From the NCBI GenBank assembly GCA_041739345.1, contig JBGSNZ010000040.1, positions 42,221 to 106,220 on the forward strand: 64,000 bases of DNA, read 5' to 3'. This DNA is from DIGJ01 sp041739345 (GTDB taxonomy: Bacteria > Bacillota > Clostridia > Lachnospirales > Lachnospiraceae). The notes beneath the pieces were generated by a model, which saw nothing but the letters and a program-made list of their open reading frames with translations, was not told where the DNA came from and made no database searches. The translations under genes were made by a program, and so were the position numbers. Shown here one piece after another: positions 26,435 through 35,996 of this stretch (positions are counted from its first letter, which is position 1; each line of letters starts with the position of its first letter).

Positions 26435-26530
26435 TTATATTCCTCCAAACATAATTCCTACTAAAAAGTATAGCACTTACCTTTCGTATATTCAACACTC
26501 TAAGAATCGAGTAGGAGGTAGATAAAAAGC

Positions 26531-26564
26531 TGTCGCAAGTTTTTCCATGCCTACAATTGCGACA
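26531..26564. repeat. inverted repeat upstream of the ClC gene
   Basis: TGTCGCAA / TTGCGACA with an 18-base spacing, lying between the moeB-side terminator and the ClC start. It could be an operator or a decayed hairpin; nothing else supports a function. Confidence 0.35.
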
Positions 26565-26581
26565 ATGACAGGCGTACAATA

Positions 26582-26624
26582 AAAAAATTGCTTTAAGACT
26601 TAATACTTCTTAAAGCAATTTTTT
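26582..26624 (-). terminator. terminator of the aldehyde oxidoreductase operon
   Basis: 17-bp stem AAAAAATTGCTTTAAGA / TCTTAAAGCAATTTTTT, 42 bases past the last gene of the operon, with a 9-base loop. Confidence 0.88.
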
Positions 26625-26665
26625 ACATAAATCCACATGTAATCTAACTCGTCAAATGCTAAAAA

Positions 26666-27379
26666 CTATTTTGCAAATAAATGAGCTTCACACATATTGT
26701 TTTTTTGAATTTCAACGGTTTCAAAACTACCAGAAAGACCGTCATAATTTAACATTTTACCATACAAGACATCTTTCAAGCCCAGCAATATTTTTATACA
26801 TTCTACTGCTTGCAATGAGCCAATCACGCCAACCACAGCACCCAATGCTGCGGTTGGTGGTTTTAATTTGGTATTTCCATAGCCAATGCATTCAAGGCAT
26901 GCAAACTCTTTTTTAATTGCAAATACAAATCCATAAAATCCATTCACTCCACCTTCCACCAAAGGTATATTTAGTTGAAGGCAAGCACGATTTACAAGCA
27001 TTCGCGTTTCTACATTGTCTACGCAATCAATAATAACATCCTCATCTTTTATCATTTCAATTATATTTGCTTTATCTAATTTCTTGTATATTGGTTTAAA
27101 TGTTATTTCAGGATTGAGTGCGCTTAATACTTCATATGCCACTTCCACTTTTGACTTTCCAATATCTTTTTCTTGATATAAAAACTGCCTATTAAAATTC
27201 GAATCCGTTATCGTATCGTAATCAATTAGTGTTACCGTTCCAACTCCTGCACAAGCCAAATAAGTTAGAACAGGAGATGCAAGTCCACCGGATCCAATCA
27301 CGAAAACTTTTGAATTTGCTAATACCTTCTGTCCAGTTTCACCCATTTGTTTCATCAAAATCTGCCGTTCATATCGCAT
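26666..27379 (-). CDS. E1-like MoeB/ThiF adenylyltransferase
   Basis: ATP-dependent enzyme of 237 residues that would adenylate the C-terminus of the MoaD-like protein encoded just upstream. Seen: the nucleotide-binding GSGGLASPV, an Arg finger region NFNRQFL, and CVDNVETR. One zinc CxxC pair is clear (CLEC); the second pair is reduced to a single Cys near the C-terminus (NNMCEAH), so zinc binding may be altered. It starts 2 bases after the MoaD-like gene. It probably serves tungsto- or molybdopterin sulfur transfer. Confidence 0.85.
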   Translation of the reverse strand: MRYERQILMKQMGETGQKVLANSKVFVIGSGGLASPVLTYLACAGVGTVTLIDYDTITDSNFNRQFLYQEKDIGKSKVEVAYEVLSALNPEITFKPIYKKLDKANIIEMIKDEDVIIDCVDNVETRMLVNRACLQLNIPLVEGGVNGFYGFVFAIKKEFACLECIGYGNTKLKPPTAALGAVVGVIGSLQAVECIKILLGLKDVLYGKMLNYDGLSGSFETVEIQKNNMCEAHLFAK

Positions 27380-27381
27380 AA

Positions 27382-27606
27382 TTATCCACCTCCAACCGGT
27401 GGAAACAATGCCATAATATCACCATCACTAACAGGTGAATCAAGTTTGGAATGTCGACCGTTTATCAAGCAAATTGCAACCTCTTCTTCCGATATATGAA
27501 AATAATCGATAACCTCTGCGGCTGTATGATAAAGTTTAGGCTCAAGAAATGATATCTTTTCTCTACCCTCGCGAAAAGTTGCAAATAATCTTACTTCAAT
27601 CATCAT
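27382..27606 (-). CDS. MoaD/ThiS-like sulfur carrier
   Basis: Ubiquitin-fold sulfur carrier of 74 residues ending in PPVGGG, which carries the C-terminal Gly-Gly that becomes thiocarboxylated. It sits between the aldehyde oxidoreductase and the MoeB-like gene, the standard arrangement in tungsten enzyme operons. GGAGG precedes two adjacent ATG codons (27606 and 27603), either of which could be used. Confidence 0.88.
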   Translation of the reverse strand: MMIEVRLFATFREGREKISFLEPKLYHTAAEVIDYFHISEEEVAICLINGRHSKLDSPVSDGDIMALFPPVGGG

Positions 27607-27645
27607 TACCTCCCAATCAGGACATTCACATAATTCATTTATTTA

Positions 27646-29442
27646 TTACAATAGATCAAGTCGCTCTAATGTTTCCTTTGTTGGAAAGGCATTTTCCCAA
27701 CCACGTTCTTTGTAGTACTGAGGCAAAGTAATTGCAATCTGACTTACCTGACCTTCCGAAAGGCCGTTAGTAATCGGCTCCTCAGTAAGACGTTTAGGCA
27801 AACAATCATCTTCTGGCTTCATGCCAGCTGCTTTATTAAACAAACGCTCAATATTATAAATTCTCTCTCCTACGAGCAGCAATTCCTCTGGTGAATAATT
27901 GGTTCCCGTTCCTGCATTAAGTAATTTTGCATATTCTGGTGCGCCCAAAGCAAAGGAAGTAAACAAACACATTCCCATCGAATCAATTACAGATGTCAAA
28001 TCCTGGAATATTTTAGCCCACAAGGCTTTATTCTCAATTTCTGTACGATCTAATTGTTGAGGTAATCCAAGAACCTCTGGCGAAATCATATAGCCACGAA
28101 CATGACATCCTCCTCGGTTGCTTGTTGCATAAGTAATACCAATACCTTGAATACCACGAGCATCATATGCAGGCATTTCCTGTTTTTTAACGCTCATTGA
28201 AAATTCCGGATGTCCATAATGTTCACATAAACGATAAGAACCATTCGCCATAAGCTTAGCTAATGGAAGTTTTGCTTCTCCCATACGTTTTGTCCATTCA
28301 ATAATAACCTCAGGTTTTCCCCAAACAAGCGGCATACCGCCACATTCTTCTTCTTTAATATATCCTTTTTGATACAATTCCATTGCTGCTGCTATCGTAC
28401 ATGGAGTAGAAATAGCATCCATACCATATTCGTTACACCAATAGTTTGCCTCATTAATTGCATTTAAATCATTTATTCCACAGTTACCACCGTATGCCCA
28501 CAACGGTTCATATTCTGGTCCTCCAACTACCTGGCCATTCATATTGACAACACGTCCGCATCCAATCGGGCATCTATGGCAAAAACTTTGTTTCACAAGG
28601 AATTTTTCTTTTAACGCTTCACCTGATGTACTGTCTGCATCTTCATAATAAGATTCCTGCCAGTTTTTTGTTGGGAATGATCCAATATTATTAATTATAT
28701 TTACAAGAACAGCGGTTCCATAAGTTGGAAGACCACTTCCCGTCACTCCATTGTCCCTTATTAATTTTGTACTTGTTCTTGTAATCTCTTTTAAAGCCTC
28801 AGGATCAAAGGATTCCATCGATGAATTTGAAGCAGAAACTGAAATTGCTTTCAAATTCTTGGATCCCATAACAGCACCTACGCCACTTCTTCCTGCAGCA
28901 CGATCTTTATCATTCATAATCGCTGCAAGTAAAGACAAGTGTTCACCTGCAGGTCCAATATTTAAAACTGAACAATCTTGATGCAGTTTTTTTAGTTCAT
29001 CATCAATTTCTTCACTCTTCATACCTACTAGACTGTCTGCAGATAAAAGTTCAATCTTTTCGTTTACAACATTAATATAAACTGGTGTTTCTGACTTTCC
29101 TTCTACTATAATTGCATCCCAACCTGCATACTTTAGCTTTGCACCCCATATACCACCTGAATTCGAGCATGCAATCATACCTGTTAATGGTGATTTCGTT
29201 ACTACCATATAACGTCCAGTTGTTGGAGCTTTTGTTCCAGTCATTGCACCTGTAATATAAATCAGTTTATTAGCTTCTGACAAAGGATCTACTGTTGCAA
29301 TTCCTTCATCATAGAGCATTTTAGTTCCAAGACCTCTACCGCCAATAAATTTTTTAGCCAATTCCATATTCAGTTTTTCTACTTTAATTTCACCCGTTGT
29401 CAAATTAATTCGAGCCATTTTCCCATTGTAAGCTGTTGTCAT
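27646..29442 (-). CDS. aor: tungsten aldehyde:ferredoxin oxidoreductase
   Basis: Cytoplasmic enzyme of about 598 residues that oxidises aldehydes to acids with ferredoxin, using a tungsten bis-pterin cofactor and one iron-sulfur cluster. N-terminal pterin-binding signatures TTGRYMVVTKSPLTG and GGIWGAKLKYAG are present. The cluster motif CHRCPIGC lies near residue 285, and a distal Cys is in GMCLFTS. The reading frame is open for 35 codons further upstream, but that part overlaps an RNA structure. The ATG at 29442, with AGGTGAG just upstream and sequence MTTAYNGK, is the family start. The tungstate transporter genes nearby support tungsten rather than molybdenum. Confidence 0.92.
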   Translation of the reverse strand: MTTAYNGKMARINLTTGEIKVEKLNMELAKKFIGGRGLGTKMLYDEGIATVDPLSEANKLIYITGAMTGTKAPTTGRYMVVTKSPLTGMIACSNSGGIWGAKLKYAGWDAIIVEGKSETPVYINVVNEKIELLSADSLVGMKSEEIDDELKKLHQDCSVLNIGPAGEHLSLLAAIMNDKDRAAGRSGVGAVMGSKNLKAISVSASNSSMESFDPEALKEITRTSTKLIRDNGVTGSGLPTYGTAVLVNIINNIGSFPTKNWQESYYEDADSTSGEALKEKFLVKQSFCHRCPIGCGRVVNMNGQVVGGPEYEPLWAYGGNCGINDLNAINEANYWCNEYGMDAISTPCTIAAAMELYQKGYIKEEECGGMPLVWGKPEVIIEWTKRMGEAKLPLAKLMANGSYRLCEHYGHPEFSMSVKKQEMPAYDARGIQGIGITYATSNRGGCHVRGYMISPEVLGLPQQLDRTEIENKALWAKIFQDLTSVIDSMGMCLFTSFALGAPEYAKLLNAGTGTNYSPEELLLVGERIYNIERLFNKAAGMKPEDDCLPKRLTEEPITNGLSEGQVSQIAITLPQYYKERGWENAFPTKETLERLDLL

Positions 29443-29469
29443 AATCTCACCTTTTCCCTTCAATAATGA

Positions 29470-29580
29470 AATGAGCACACAAATAACTAAAGTGCGCCTA
29501 CACCTTGTACTAAAACAGAAAAGGTCCTTTCCAAACATGGGAGGCACTAATTCTTAGGTTAGTACCCATAGGCTTCATCT
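29470..29580 (-). ncRNA. probable Moco/Tuco-type riboswitch
   Basis: The 170-base leader between the promoter and the aldehyde oxidoreductase ATG can fold around a closing stem GTACTAA (29507-29513) with TTAGTAC (29559-29565) enclosing a CTAA/TTAG hairpin and a GCCTCCC segment followed by GGAAAGGACC. A second hairpin is GCGCAC / GTGTGC nearer the gene. Moco RNA motifs are known upstream of molybdenum and tungsten cofactor genes, and the shorter Tuco variant lacks one stem. The assignment is by position and partial motif match; a covariance-model search was not possible. Confidence 0.5.
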
Positions 29581-29610
29581 ACTCAAGACAAAACTCGGAT
29601 CCTTTGCTTT

Positions 29611-29639
29611 ATTATACTATATTATCTTATAAATCTCAA
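29611..29639 (-). promoter_or_regulatory. promoter of the aldehyde oxidoreductase operon
   Basis: On the minus strand: TTGAGA, a 17-base spacer, then a consensus TATAAT. The predicted start near 29604 leaves a leader of about 160 bases that holds the riboswitch-like structure. Confidence 0.7.
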
Positions 29640-29762
29640 TCTTTTTCACTTTATTTTTGTGTAATACGTATAATTTATTTATTTTTTTGTCATATCTTTT
29701 GTATTATTTTACTTATTTTACCAAAAAACAATTAAAATTTATGAATAGCTAATCATATTACT

Positions 29763-30206
29763 TTAATCTGTATTTGTCCATATTCTATCCCCAACATGAA
29801 TCGTTCCCGTCTTCATTACTTTTGCAAAGATTATACCTGTCTTAAGTTTGCATGGTTTTTCATCCCGCACTAGCTCACACTCTAAAAAACATCGTTTTGA
29901 ATAAGCAGCTATTTGAAGTGTTACTGTTTCCATTTCTAACCGTTCTCCACGTTCTAACAGTGAATAATTGATTCCCTGCGTTACAACGTTTTCCTGAAAT
30001 CTTGACATACACAATCCACTTGGCTCCTGTGTTTCCATCCACTCCTTTGCTTCAAGAGAAATCAATGCAATTTGTTTTTCTCCTCCTATAGAGTGACAAT
30101 CTCCAATTATGCCTATTCCTTCTACCAGTTCTAAGGATGATACTTTTTGAAATGGTGATTGTTTTTTATTCTGTAACTGTAATTCTTTTATACACCCTGA
30201 CTGCAC
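29763..30206 (-). CDS. MOSC-domain protein
   Basis: 147 residues covering a single MOSC domain, with the conserved sulfur-handling cysteine in the region KRCFLECEL and DEKPCKL. MOSC proteins act as sulfur carriers or transferases around molybdenum cofactor. The gene probably starts with GTG and overlaps the end of the upstream MoeA-type gene by 19 bases, so it is part of the tungsten cofactor operon. Confidence 0.82.
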   Translation of the reverse strand: MQSGCIKELQLQNKKQSPFQKVSSLELVEGIGIIGDCHSIGGEKQIALISLEAKEWMETQEPSGLCMSRFQENVVTQGINYSLLERGERLEMETVTLQIAAYSKRCFLECELVRDEKPCKLKTGIIFAKVMKTGTIHVGDRIWTNTD

Positions 30207-32140
30207 CCTTCTCCCCCATCATTCGCACTGTCCTCATGAATTAAACATATTCTACCCGCATCTGAATAATCATACCCTCCGATATCATCCAAAAGGTCAT
30301 GAAATTCTTTGTTTCTTAGTACTTGAATAAATGATTCTATTTCGGGTAGTTTTAAAAATTTAGTAGGGATAGCAAAATCATATTCTTCCTGACCGATTTC
30401 TATAAAATCCAGTTGCATTGCCTTAGCTGCAGAAAAAATTCCCATTCCAGCATCAGCACTTTCGCCTGCTACAAGTGCCGCAACTGCCATGTGTGTAGCC
30501 GCTTCTCGATCATAGCCTGGTATTTCCGTAGGCTCTATGCCTGCTTGTTTTAACTTATAATCAAAGAGTATTCTTGTTCCTGCTCCTCTTTGCCGATTCA
30601 CATATCGATATTTCTTCAAATCAGATATATCCTTTAAATTTAGAGGGTTTCCTTTTTGTACAATCAAGCCCTGAATACGTTTTACACCTTTTATTAATGC
30701 CATCGGCTCTTGAAACATTTTCTTCAAATATGAAACATTGTATTCTCCGGTTTCTTCATCCAACAAATGGATTGGTGCAATATGTGCTTCACTTCTTTTA
30801 AGTGCCATTATCCCACCCATGCTTCCAATATGAGTGCTGGACAGATGCATTCCTGGATAATAAGTTGTCATCAAATCTGCAATTAAATCAAGAATAAGAT
30901 CATGACTGCCTATGGCTACTACCGTATGCTTCAATTGTTGTAGATTTCTATACAATTCAACCTTTACAATATCTCCCGCTTCCACGCCCTCACTGTTTTG
31001 CTCGATTACGCAAAAGCCGTCAGAGCGAACAAGACTCATTGCAGCTCCTGCACCTCTAGCAAGGGGGGCAGCTACTAACTTGTCTCCCACCTGTCCCACT
31101 TTTACCCTAACGTATTCTCTATGCTTGAGGGAAGAAATCATTCTCTTTGATATCACAGCATCAACCACATTATTGTGCTGAATAATTTCTCCTGTTAATA
31201 ATGATAGAACTGGTTTTACAAAGTTTTCAAACCCAATGTACGCTGAGACAGGATATCCTGGCAGTCCAATTACAGGCTTTCCTTTCGCAACCGCAAGGAT
31301 TACTGGTTTTCCAGGTTTTATTGCAACACCATGAATAATTACCTCTCCTAATTCTCTCAATACATGAACCGTAAAATCTTCGGTACCTGCGCTTGATCCA
31401 GCATTAATTATTACCATATCATAATTATTAAGAGCTTCATCAATTGTAGCCTTAATTTTTGCATAGTTGTCTTCGATTGGAGGAAACCGAAATGCATTTC
31501 CACCATAATAAGTCACCATCGCTTCAAACATTCTTGAATTTGATTCGATGATATCTCCGTCTTTTGGTACTTCTGTGGGTTCAATGAGTTCGGTCCCTGT
31601 TGGAAAAATTGCGATTTGCGGTAATTTTATTACTTCTATTTTCGTAATACCTCCTGAAAACAATACACCTATATCAATTGGACGTATTTTATGCATGCCC
31701 GAAAGTAGCATTTCTCCAGTCACAATATCTTCTCCGATGGGTCTTATATGCTGCCATGCGATTGCAGCTTCTAGTATTTGAACTGTATTTTCATCTACTT
31801 CTATAACATCTTCTGCCATAATTACTGCATCATAAGGAAACTTTATTGGGTCTCCCGTATCTACTACGATAAAATCCTGATCTTTCTTTAATACGAGTGA
31901 ATTCCTTTCAGTGGCACCTTTTGTAATCTCTGCATTGACTGCGATACCATCCATCGCTGCAGCATTATAAAGGGGCGAAGAATATTTTGCAAATACTGCT
32001 TTCCTTGTGATTCTTCCTAAGCTTTTTTCAACTAAAATCTCCTCATACTGTCTTTTTGTATTTCCATTAAGTGCCTCTAGATAAATAGATAATGCTTCAT
32101 CTGGTGGCGTATTGCTTAAATATAAATTTCGTTTTCCCAT
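30188..32140 (-). CDS. MoeA-type protein fused to a substrate-binding-like domain
   Basis: 650 residues. The N-terminal 400 residues are MoeA-like (YNAAAMDGIAV, GDIIESNSRM, NAGSSAGTEDF, KPGKPVILA, GLPGYPVSAY), which inserts metal into molybdopterin. The C-terminal 230 residues are a periplasmic-binding-protein-like domain (PBP_like_2 type; RGAGTRILFD, AAALVAGESADAG) that here lacks any signal peptide and so acts in the cytoplasm, perhaps sensing metal or oxyanion. It follows another moeA gene by 27 bases. Two MoeA paralogues may separate tungsten from molybdenum insertion. Confidence 0.88.
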   Translation of the reverse strand: MGKRNLYLSNTPPDEALSIYLEALNGNTKRQYEEILVEKSLGRITRKAVFAKYSSPLYNAAAMDGIAVNAEITKGATERNSLVLKKDQDFIVVDTGDPIKFPYDAVIMAEDVIEVDENTVQILEAAIAWQHIRPIGEDIVTGEMLLSGMHKIRPIDIGVLFSGGITKIEVIKLPQIAIFPTGTELIEPTEVPKDGDIIESNSRMFEAMVTYYGGNAFRFPPIEDNYAKIKATIDEALNNYDMVIINAGSSAGTEDFTVHVLRELGEVIIHGVAIKPGKPVILAVAKGKPVIGLPGYPVSAYIGFENFVKPVLSLLTGEIIQHNNVVDAVISKRMISSLKHREYVRVKVGQVGDKLVAAPLARGAGAAMSLVRSDGFCVIEQNSEGVEAGDIVKVELYRNLQQLKHTVVAIGSHDLILDLIADLMTTYYPGMHLSSTHIGSMGGIMALKRSEAHIAPIHLLDEETGEYNVSYLKKMFQEPMALIKGVKRIQGLIVQKGNPLNLKDISDLKKYRYVNRQRGAGTRILFDYKLKQAGIEPTEIPGYDREAATHMAVAALVAGESADAGMGIFSAAKAMQLDFIEIGQEEYDFAIPTKFLKLPEIESFIQVLRNKEFHDLLDDIGGYDYSDAGRICLIHEDSANDGGEGCSQGV

Positions 32141-32167
32141 AATAATGCACCTCTTAATCGTTTTTGA

Positions 32168-33397
32168 TTATAGATAAAAGACTTCAACAACCTCATCTTT
32201 TTTTATGCCCTCCTTGTTTTGTTCAATTATTATATAGCCATCTGAACTAGACAAGGATGTAATTAAACCAGATTTTCCATATATTGGTTCTGCTAGGTAT
32301 TCCATCTCATTTTTTATAAGTTTAACAAGTTGACATGACATCTTTCCAGGTGCTCCAGCAAGGTTTGTAGTAATCTTTGCAAAAACAGATTTCTCCTTTG
32401 GTTGATGTGTAATATACTTCCACAGCCATATAATTAGTAATTCAAATACTAAAATTGCAGCCGTTGGATGCCCAGGAAGTCCTACCAGCAACACTTTTTC
32501 TTTTTTTTCGTAACCTAAAATTGTTGGTTTTCCTGGTTTCAATGCTAATCCATGGGTAAAAGCACCTTCACCTGTAAGTTCATCTATAATCTTCTTCGTT
32601 GCATCCTTTTTACCCTGTGAACTTCCACCGGAAATTACAACAATATCACTTGCCTGCATAGCATCACTTACCGCTTTTTTTAGTGCCTGCTCATCATCAT
32701 TTATTACCATTGTTTGCAAAACATCAAACCCCTGATTTTGAGCCATAGCAGAAATGGAATAAGAGTTTATATCTCTTACTTTACCAAGTGATGGCTTATC
32801 ATCCAAAGATATAAGTTCATCCCCTGTTGAAATGATTGTGATTTTATATGGTTTGTAAACCTCTACTTCTGTAATTCCAAGGCAAGCCATGACTCCTATT
32901 TCTTTTGAATAAAGTTTAGTACCCTGTTTTATTACTAAATCTCCCTTTTTTATATCTTCTCCTTCGAGAACTATGTTCCCTCCAAAAGGTACTGCATTAT
33001 AAATTGCTATTTGTTCACTGCCAAACAGTTCACAGTATTCAACCATGACCATAGCATTTGCACCTTTTGGAATCATTCCACCCGTAGGAACATATACACA
33101 TTCGCCCGTGTGAATTTCCTTCTTTGCCGGATTACCCATTATTACTTCATCCACTATCTGCACAAAAACAGGAAGGCTTTCATTTGCTCCCATTGTATCA
33201 TTCGAAACGACTGCATATCCATCAACGCTAGACCTACGAAAATCTGGCACTTGCTCGTTTGAATAATGATCCCTTGCCGCAATATAGCCTCGTGCTGATA
33301 GTAATTTTAATTTTATCAGTTCTGGTTGTTTTTCTGTCATTGCTTTAATCAATTTATCTCTTGCCGCATCAATTGTGTCTACCTTTAATAGTTCCAT
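32168..33397 (-). CDS. moeA: molybdopterin molybdenum/tungsten-transferase MoeA
   Basis: Single-unit MoeA of 409 residues. Conserved signatures are FRRSSVDGYAV, GDELISL, ISGGSSQGKKD, KPGKPTILG and GLPGHPTAA. It catalyses metal insertion into adenylylated molybdopterin. It sits immediately after the tungstate importer genes (23 bases after tupC) and before the MoeA fusion protein, so it is probably devoted to tungsten cofactor. Confidence 0.9.
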   Translation of the reverse strand: MELLKVDTIDAARDKLIKAMTEKQPELIKLKLLSARGYIAARDHYSNEQVPDFRRSSVDGYAVVSNDTMGANESLPVFVQIVDEVIMGNPAKKEIHTGECVYVPTGGMIPKGANAMVMVEYCELFGSEQIAIYNAVPFGGNIVLEGEDIKKGDLVIKQGTKLYSKEIGVMACLGITEVEVYKPYKITIISTGDELISLDDKPSLGKVRDINSYSISAMAQNQGFDVLQTMVINDDEQALKKAVSDAMQASDIVVISGGSSQGKKDATKKIIDELTGEGAFTHGLALKPGKPTILGYEKKEKVLLVGLPGHPTAAILVFELLIIWLWKYITHQPKEKSVFAKITTNLAGAPGKMSCQLVKLIKNEMEYLAEPIYGKSGLITSLSSSDGYIIIEQNKEGIKKDEVVEVFYL

Positions 33398-33420
33398 ACA
33401 ACATCCCTTCCTTTCTATTA

Positions 33421-34116
33421 TTAATTTTTGATCATATAGTTTGACATATATTTCGTAATCGTTGGATTATCTTTATTTAGAAAGATTTCATCCGGCGATC
33501 CTGAACAAAGAACACCTCCATTTTCCATAAAATGTACACGATCACAAAGTTTAAATATATGTCCTGGCTGATGGCTGACTATAATCCAAGTAATTGGTTC
33601 TGTTTTCTGAATATCTAAAATAATCTGTTCAAAAATTGCAACGCTGTCAGGATCTAAATTTGCCATAGTCTCATCAACTATAACAACTTTAGGTTTAAAT
33701 ATTAACGCCCTTGCAAAAGACAACTTCTGTCTCTCTCCGCTTGAAAGACTTGGCGCAAATTGTTCTTCTTTTCCTGATAGTCCACATTTATTCAACCACT
33801 CAGCAATTTCTTCTTTTGATACCTTTATTTTTCTAATTTTCAGTGGATAAATCAAATTATTGAGTACCGAGTCATGAAGCATATAAGGTCTTTGTGCTGT
33901 AATCGTAATATCTTGCATATCGATTGCTCCATAATCTATTTTCCCATTGTCTGGCTTCAATAGTCCTGCAATCAATTTAACAAAAGTTGATTTACCACTA
34001 CCATTGCACCCGATTACACCATTAATTTTTTTATCCTCAATTATAAGATCATTTACATTCAGATAAAATGTCCCAATTCTTTTTTGCAATTCAATAATTT
34101 TCATGTATATTTTCAT
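33421..34116 (-). CDS. tupC: tungstate ABC transporter ATP-binding protein TupC
   Basis: ABC ATPase of 231 residues with Walker A GCNGSGKST, signature LSSGERQKL and Walker B KVVIVDE. It overlaps the end of the permease gene by 26 bases. It lacks the C-terminal TOBE domain of ModC, which agrees with the tungstate-specific Tup class. Confidence 0.9.
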   Translation of the reverse strand: MKIYMKIIELQKRIGTFYLNVNDLIIEDKKINGVIGCNGSGKSTFVKLIAGLLKPDNGKIDYGAIDMQDITITAQRPYMLHDSVLNNLIYPLKIRKIKVSKEEIAEWLNKCGLSGKEEQFAPSLSSGERQKLSFARALIFKPKVVIVDETMANLDPDSVAIFEQIILDIQKTEPITWIIVSHQPGHIFKLCDRVHFMENGGVLCSGSPDEIFLNKDNPTITKYMSNYMIKN

Positions 34117-34777
34117 ACCTTCTTAAGAAATCTACCATCCATTGAATAAAAAAGGCAATTGTAAGCAAAACAATTCCAAGTGTAATTGCTTCGCTATAAT
34201 CGCCTTTATTCCTCATCAATGATATTGCTGTTGTCATCGTCCGTGTTTTGTATTGTATATTTCCGCCAACTATCATCACAGCTCCAACCTCACTGATGGA
34301 GCGTCCAAAACCCGTAACAATAATGAAGTAAATATCATTTTTCATTTCCTTTAATAGCAATAAAAATGTCTGCCATTGACTAGCTCCCATACTTTTTGCA
34401 AAATTTTTTATCTGTGGCGCCATGTTTAAAGCAGTGGCATAAAACATTCCACTAATAATTGGAGTTATAATTACCGTCTGCGCAATTACCATTGCAGGAA
34501 ACGTAAACAACAAATTCCAGTCACCAAAAATTCCCCTTCTCATGAGAGTCAGATACACAAACAGACCGGCCACAACCGGTGGCAGCCCCATTAATGTTCT
34601 GTTTAACCTAAGAATTAATCCTTTTCCAATAAAATCTGTTCTTTCCAAAAAGATGCCAAAGGGAATTCCAAATAAACAAGATGCAAACGTAGAACAGAAA
34701 CCAAGCTTAAACGTCAAGAAGATAATATCGATTACTTCTTTATTTATTTCAATTCCAACATTTTGCCAAAATTCCAT
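34091..34777 (-). CDS. tupB: tungstate ABC transporter permease TupB
   Basis: Membrane permease of 228 residues with about five or six helices and the EAA-like coupling loop (AKSMGASQWQTF). The segment GRSISEVGAVMIVGGNI is characteristic of tungstate/molybdate permeases. It lies between the lipoprotein and ATPase genes of the tup operon. Confidence 0.9.
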   Translation of the reverse strand: MEFWQNVGIEINKEVIDIIFLTFKLGFCSTFASCLFGIPFGIFLERTDFIGKGLILRLNRTLMGLPPVVAGLFVYLTLMRRGIFGDWNLLFTFPAMVIAQTVIITPIISGMFYATALNMAPQIKNFAKSMGASQWQTFLLLLKEMKNDIYFIIVTGFGRSISEVGAVMIVGGNIQYKTRTMTTAISLMRNKGDYSEAITLGIVLLTIAFFIQWMVDFLRRYENIHENY

Positions 34778-34802
34778 GAAGTTAGACTCCTATATCTTTC
34801 GT

Positions 34803-35675
34803 TTATTTATTTGCAGTTGCATTTGGTGTAAATAATACTTGTCCATATTCTTCCACGCCAAAGTTTCCAATCAGTTTCTGTGTTTCATCAGAAAGTATCC
34901 AATCTACAAATGCCTGTGCACCTTCTGCATTAATATTTTTATTAATTTCAGGATTTACTGCAATAACGCCATAATAATTCATTAGTTGTGTATCATTTTC
35001 ACAAATAATATCCATGGTAGTTTTTTCTTGCGTCGTTAACCAGGTAGCTCGATCTGATAACGTATATGCCTTCTTTTCATCTGCCATCAAAATGGTTGCT
35101 CCCATTCCCTGTCCTGAACTAATATAGTTTGGATTCTCAGTAGGAATAATGCTCATATTATCCCAAATACTTAGTTCTTTCGTGTTTGTACCAGATTCAT
35201 CACCGCGTGAAATAAAAGTATACTTTTTATCAAATATAGTCTGAAATGTTGCTTTTACGTCTGAATTCTTTTCCAAATCACCAGTTGGTCCTATAATCAC
35301 AAAATCATTATACATTACATCATAACGTTTCATGCCAAACCCTGCCTTTATAAAAGCTTCTTCCTTTGCTTTTGCATGAACAAGCAAAACATCTGCGTCA
35401 CCCGTCTCGCCCATTTTCAAGGCCTCTCCAGTTCCAACAGCAATTAACTTTACTTCCCATCCTGTCTTTTTAGTAAAGTCAGGAAGCAGTACATCTAATA
35501 ATCCCGAATCTTGTGTACTTGTGGTTGTTGCTAATATAATAGTTCCCTTTGATTTAACCGTTTCATCCTTGGTGTCAGTAGCCGTATTATCCTTCGCCTG
35601 CTCTGTATTTGAGCATGCAGTGCTAATTGTCAAAATAATAAGAATTAATGCCGTTATTAATAATCTCTTTTTCAT
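34803..35675 (-). CDS. tupA: tungstate-binding lipoprotein TupA
   Basis: Lipoprotein of about 290 residues that captures tungstate outside the membrane. The signal peptide ends in a lipobox (ISTAC). The ligand-binding signature ATTTSTQDSGLLD and the later SRGDESGTNTKE match TupA proteins, with TTTS and GDESGT loops binding the oxyanion. GGAGG lies 6 bases before the ATG at 35675, so this start is preferred over one 11 codons upstream. It is the first gene of the tungsten uptake and cofactor operon. Confidence 0.92.
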   Translation of the reverse strand: MKKRLLITALILIILTISTACSNTEQAKDNTATDTKDETVKSKGTIILATTTSTQDSGLLDVLLPDFTKKTGWEVKLIAVGTGEALKMGETGDADVLLVHAKAKEEAFIKAGFGMKRYDVMYNDFVIIGPTGDLEKNSDVKATFQTIFDKKYTFISRGDESGTNTKELSIWDNMSIIPTENPNYISSGQGMGATILMADEKKAYTLSDRATWLTTQEKTTMDIICENDTQLMNYYGVIAVNPEINKNINAEGAQAFVDWILSDETQKLIGNFGVEEYGQVLFTPNATANK

Positions 35676-35996
35676 AGAATTCCTCCAAAATAAGTATTTG
35701 ATAATCATATTTAAGGCGTTTTAATTTTTACCTACTAATCCTCCTATTTTTCTATTATTTTGAATAATTTACTATTTCATACACCTATTTTAAAATAAAT
35801 AATATATTAAAATATTTTAACATATTTTAACAAAATAATCAATAAAACAGTCGTATTTTTGTACAAATTAAATATTTTTGCCACTAAATTGTAAAATTAT
35901 GTATCTTTATTTTATTTTTGTATAATATTTTATAAATTAAAAAGGCACCTTACTCCATAGAAAGAGTTAGGTGCTTTCATTACAATTTCAATCCTG
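35676..35996. other. intergenic region upstream of tupA
   Basis: Extremely AT-rich stretch without a gene. A weak promoter candidate for tupA on the minus strand is TTGATT (35837-35842), 17 bases, TAAAAT (35814-35819). The dihydrouridine synthase terminator occupies 35941-35976. Nothing else is recognised. Confidence 0.5.
35941..35976 (-). terminator. terminator of the dihydrouridine synthase operon
   Basis: Stem AAAGGCACCTTACTC / GAGTTAGGTGCTTT with one bulge and one mismatch, 20 bases past the stop codon. Confidence 0.75.

Noticed and set aside
29443..29547. 35-residue N-terminal extension of the aldehyde oxidoreductase
   Set aside because: It has Cys/Arg-rich, non-family sequence, no ribosome site, and coincides with the structured RNA leader.
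30188..32140. Exported molybdate-binding protein
   Set aside because: The binding-protein-like domain is C-terminal to MoeA and there is no signal peptide.
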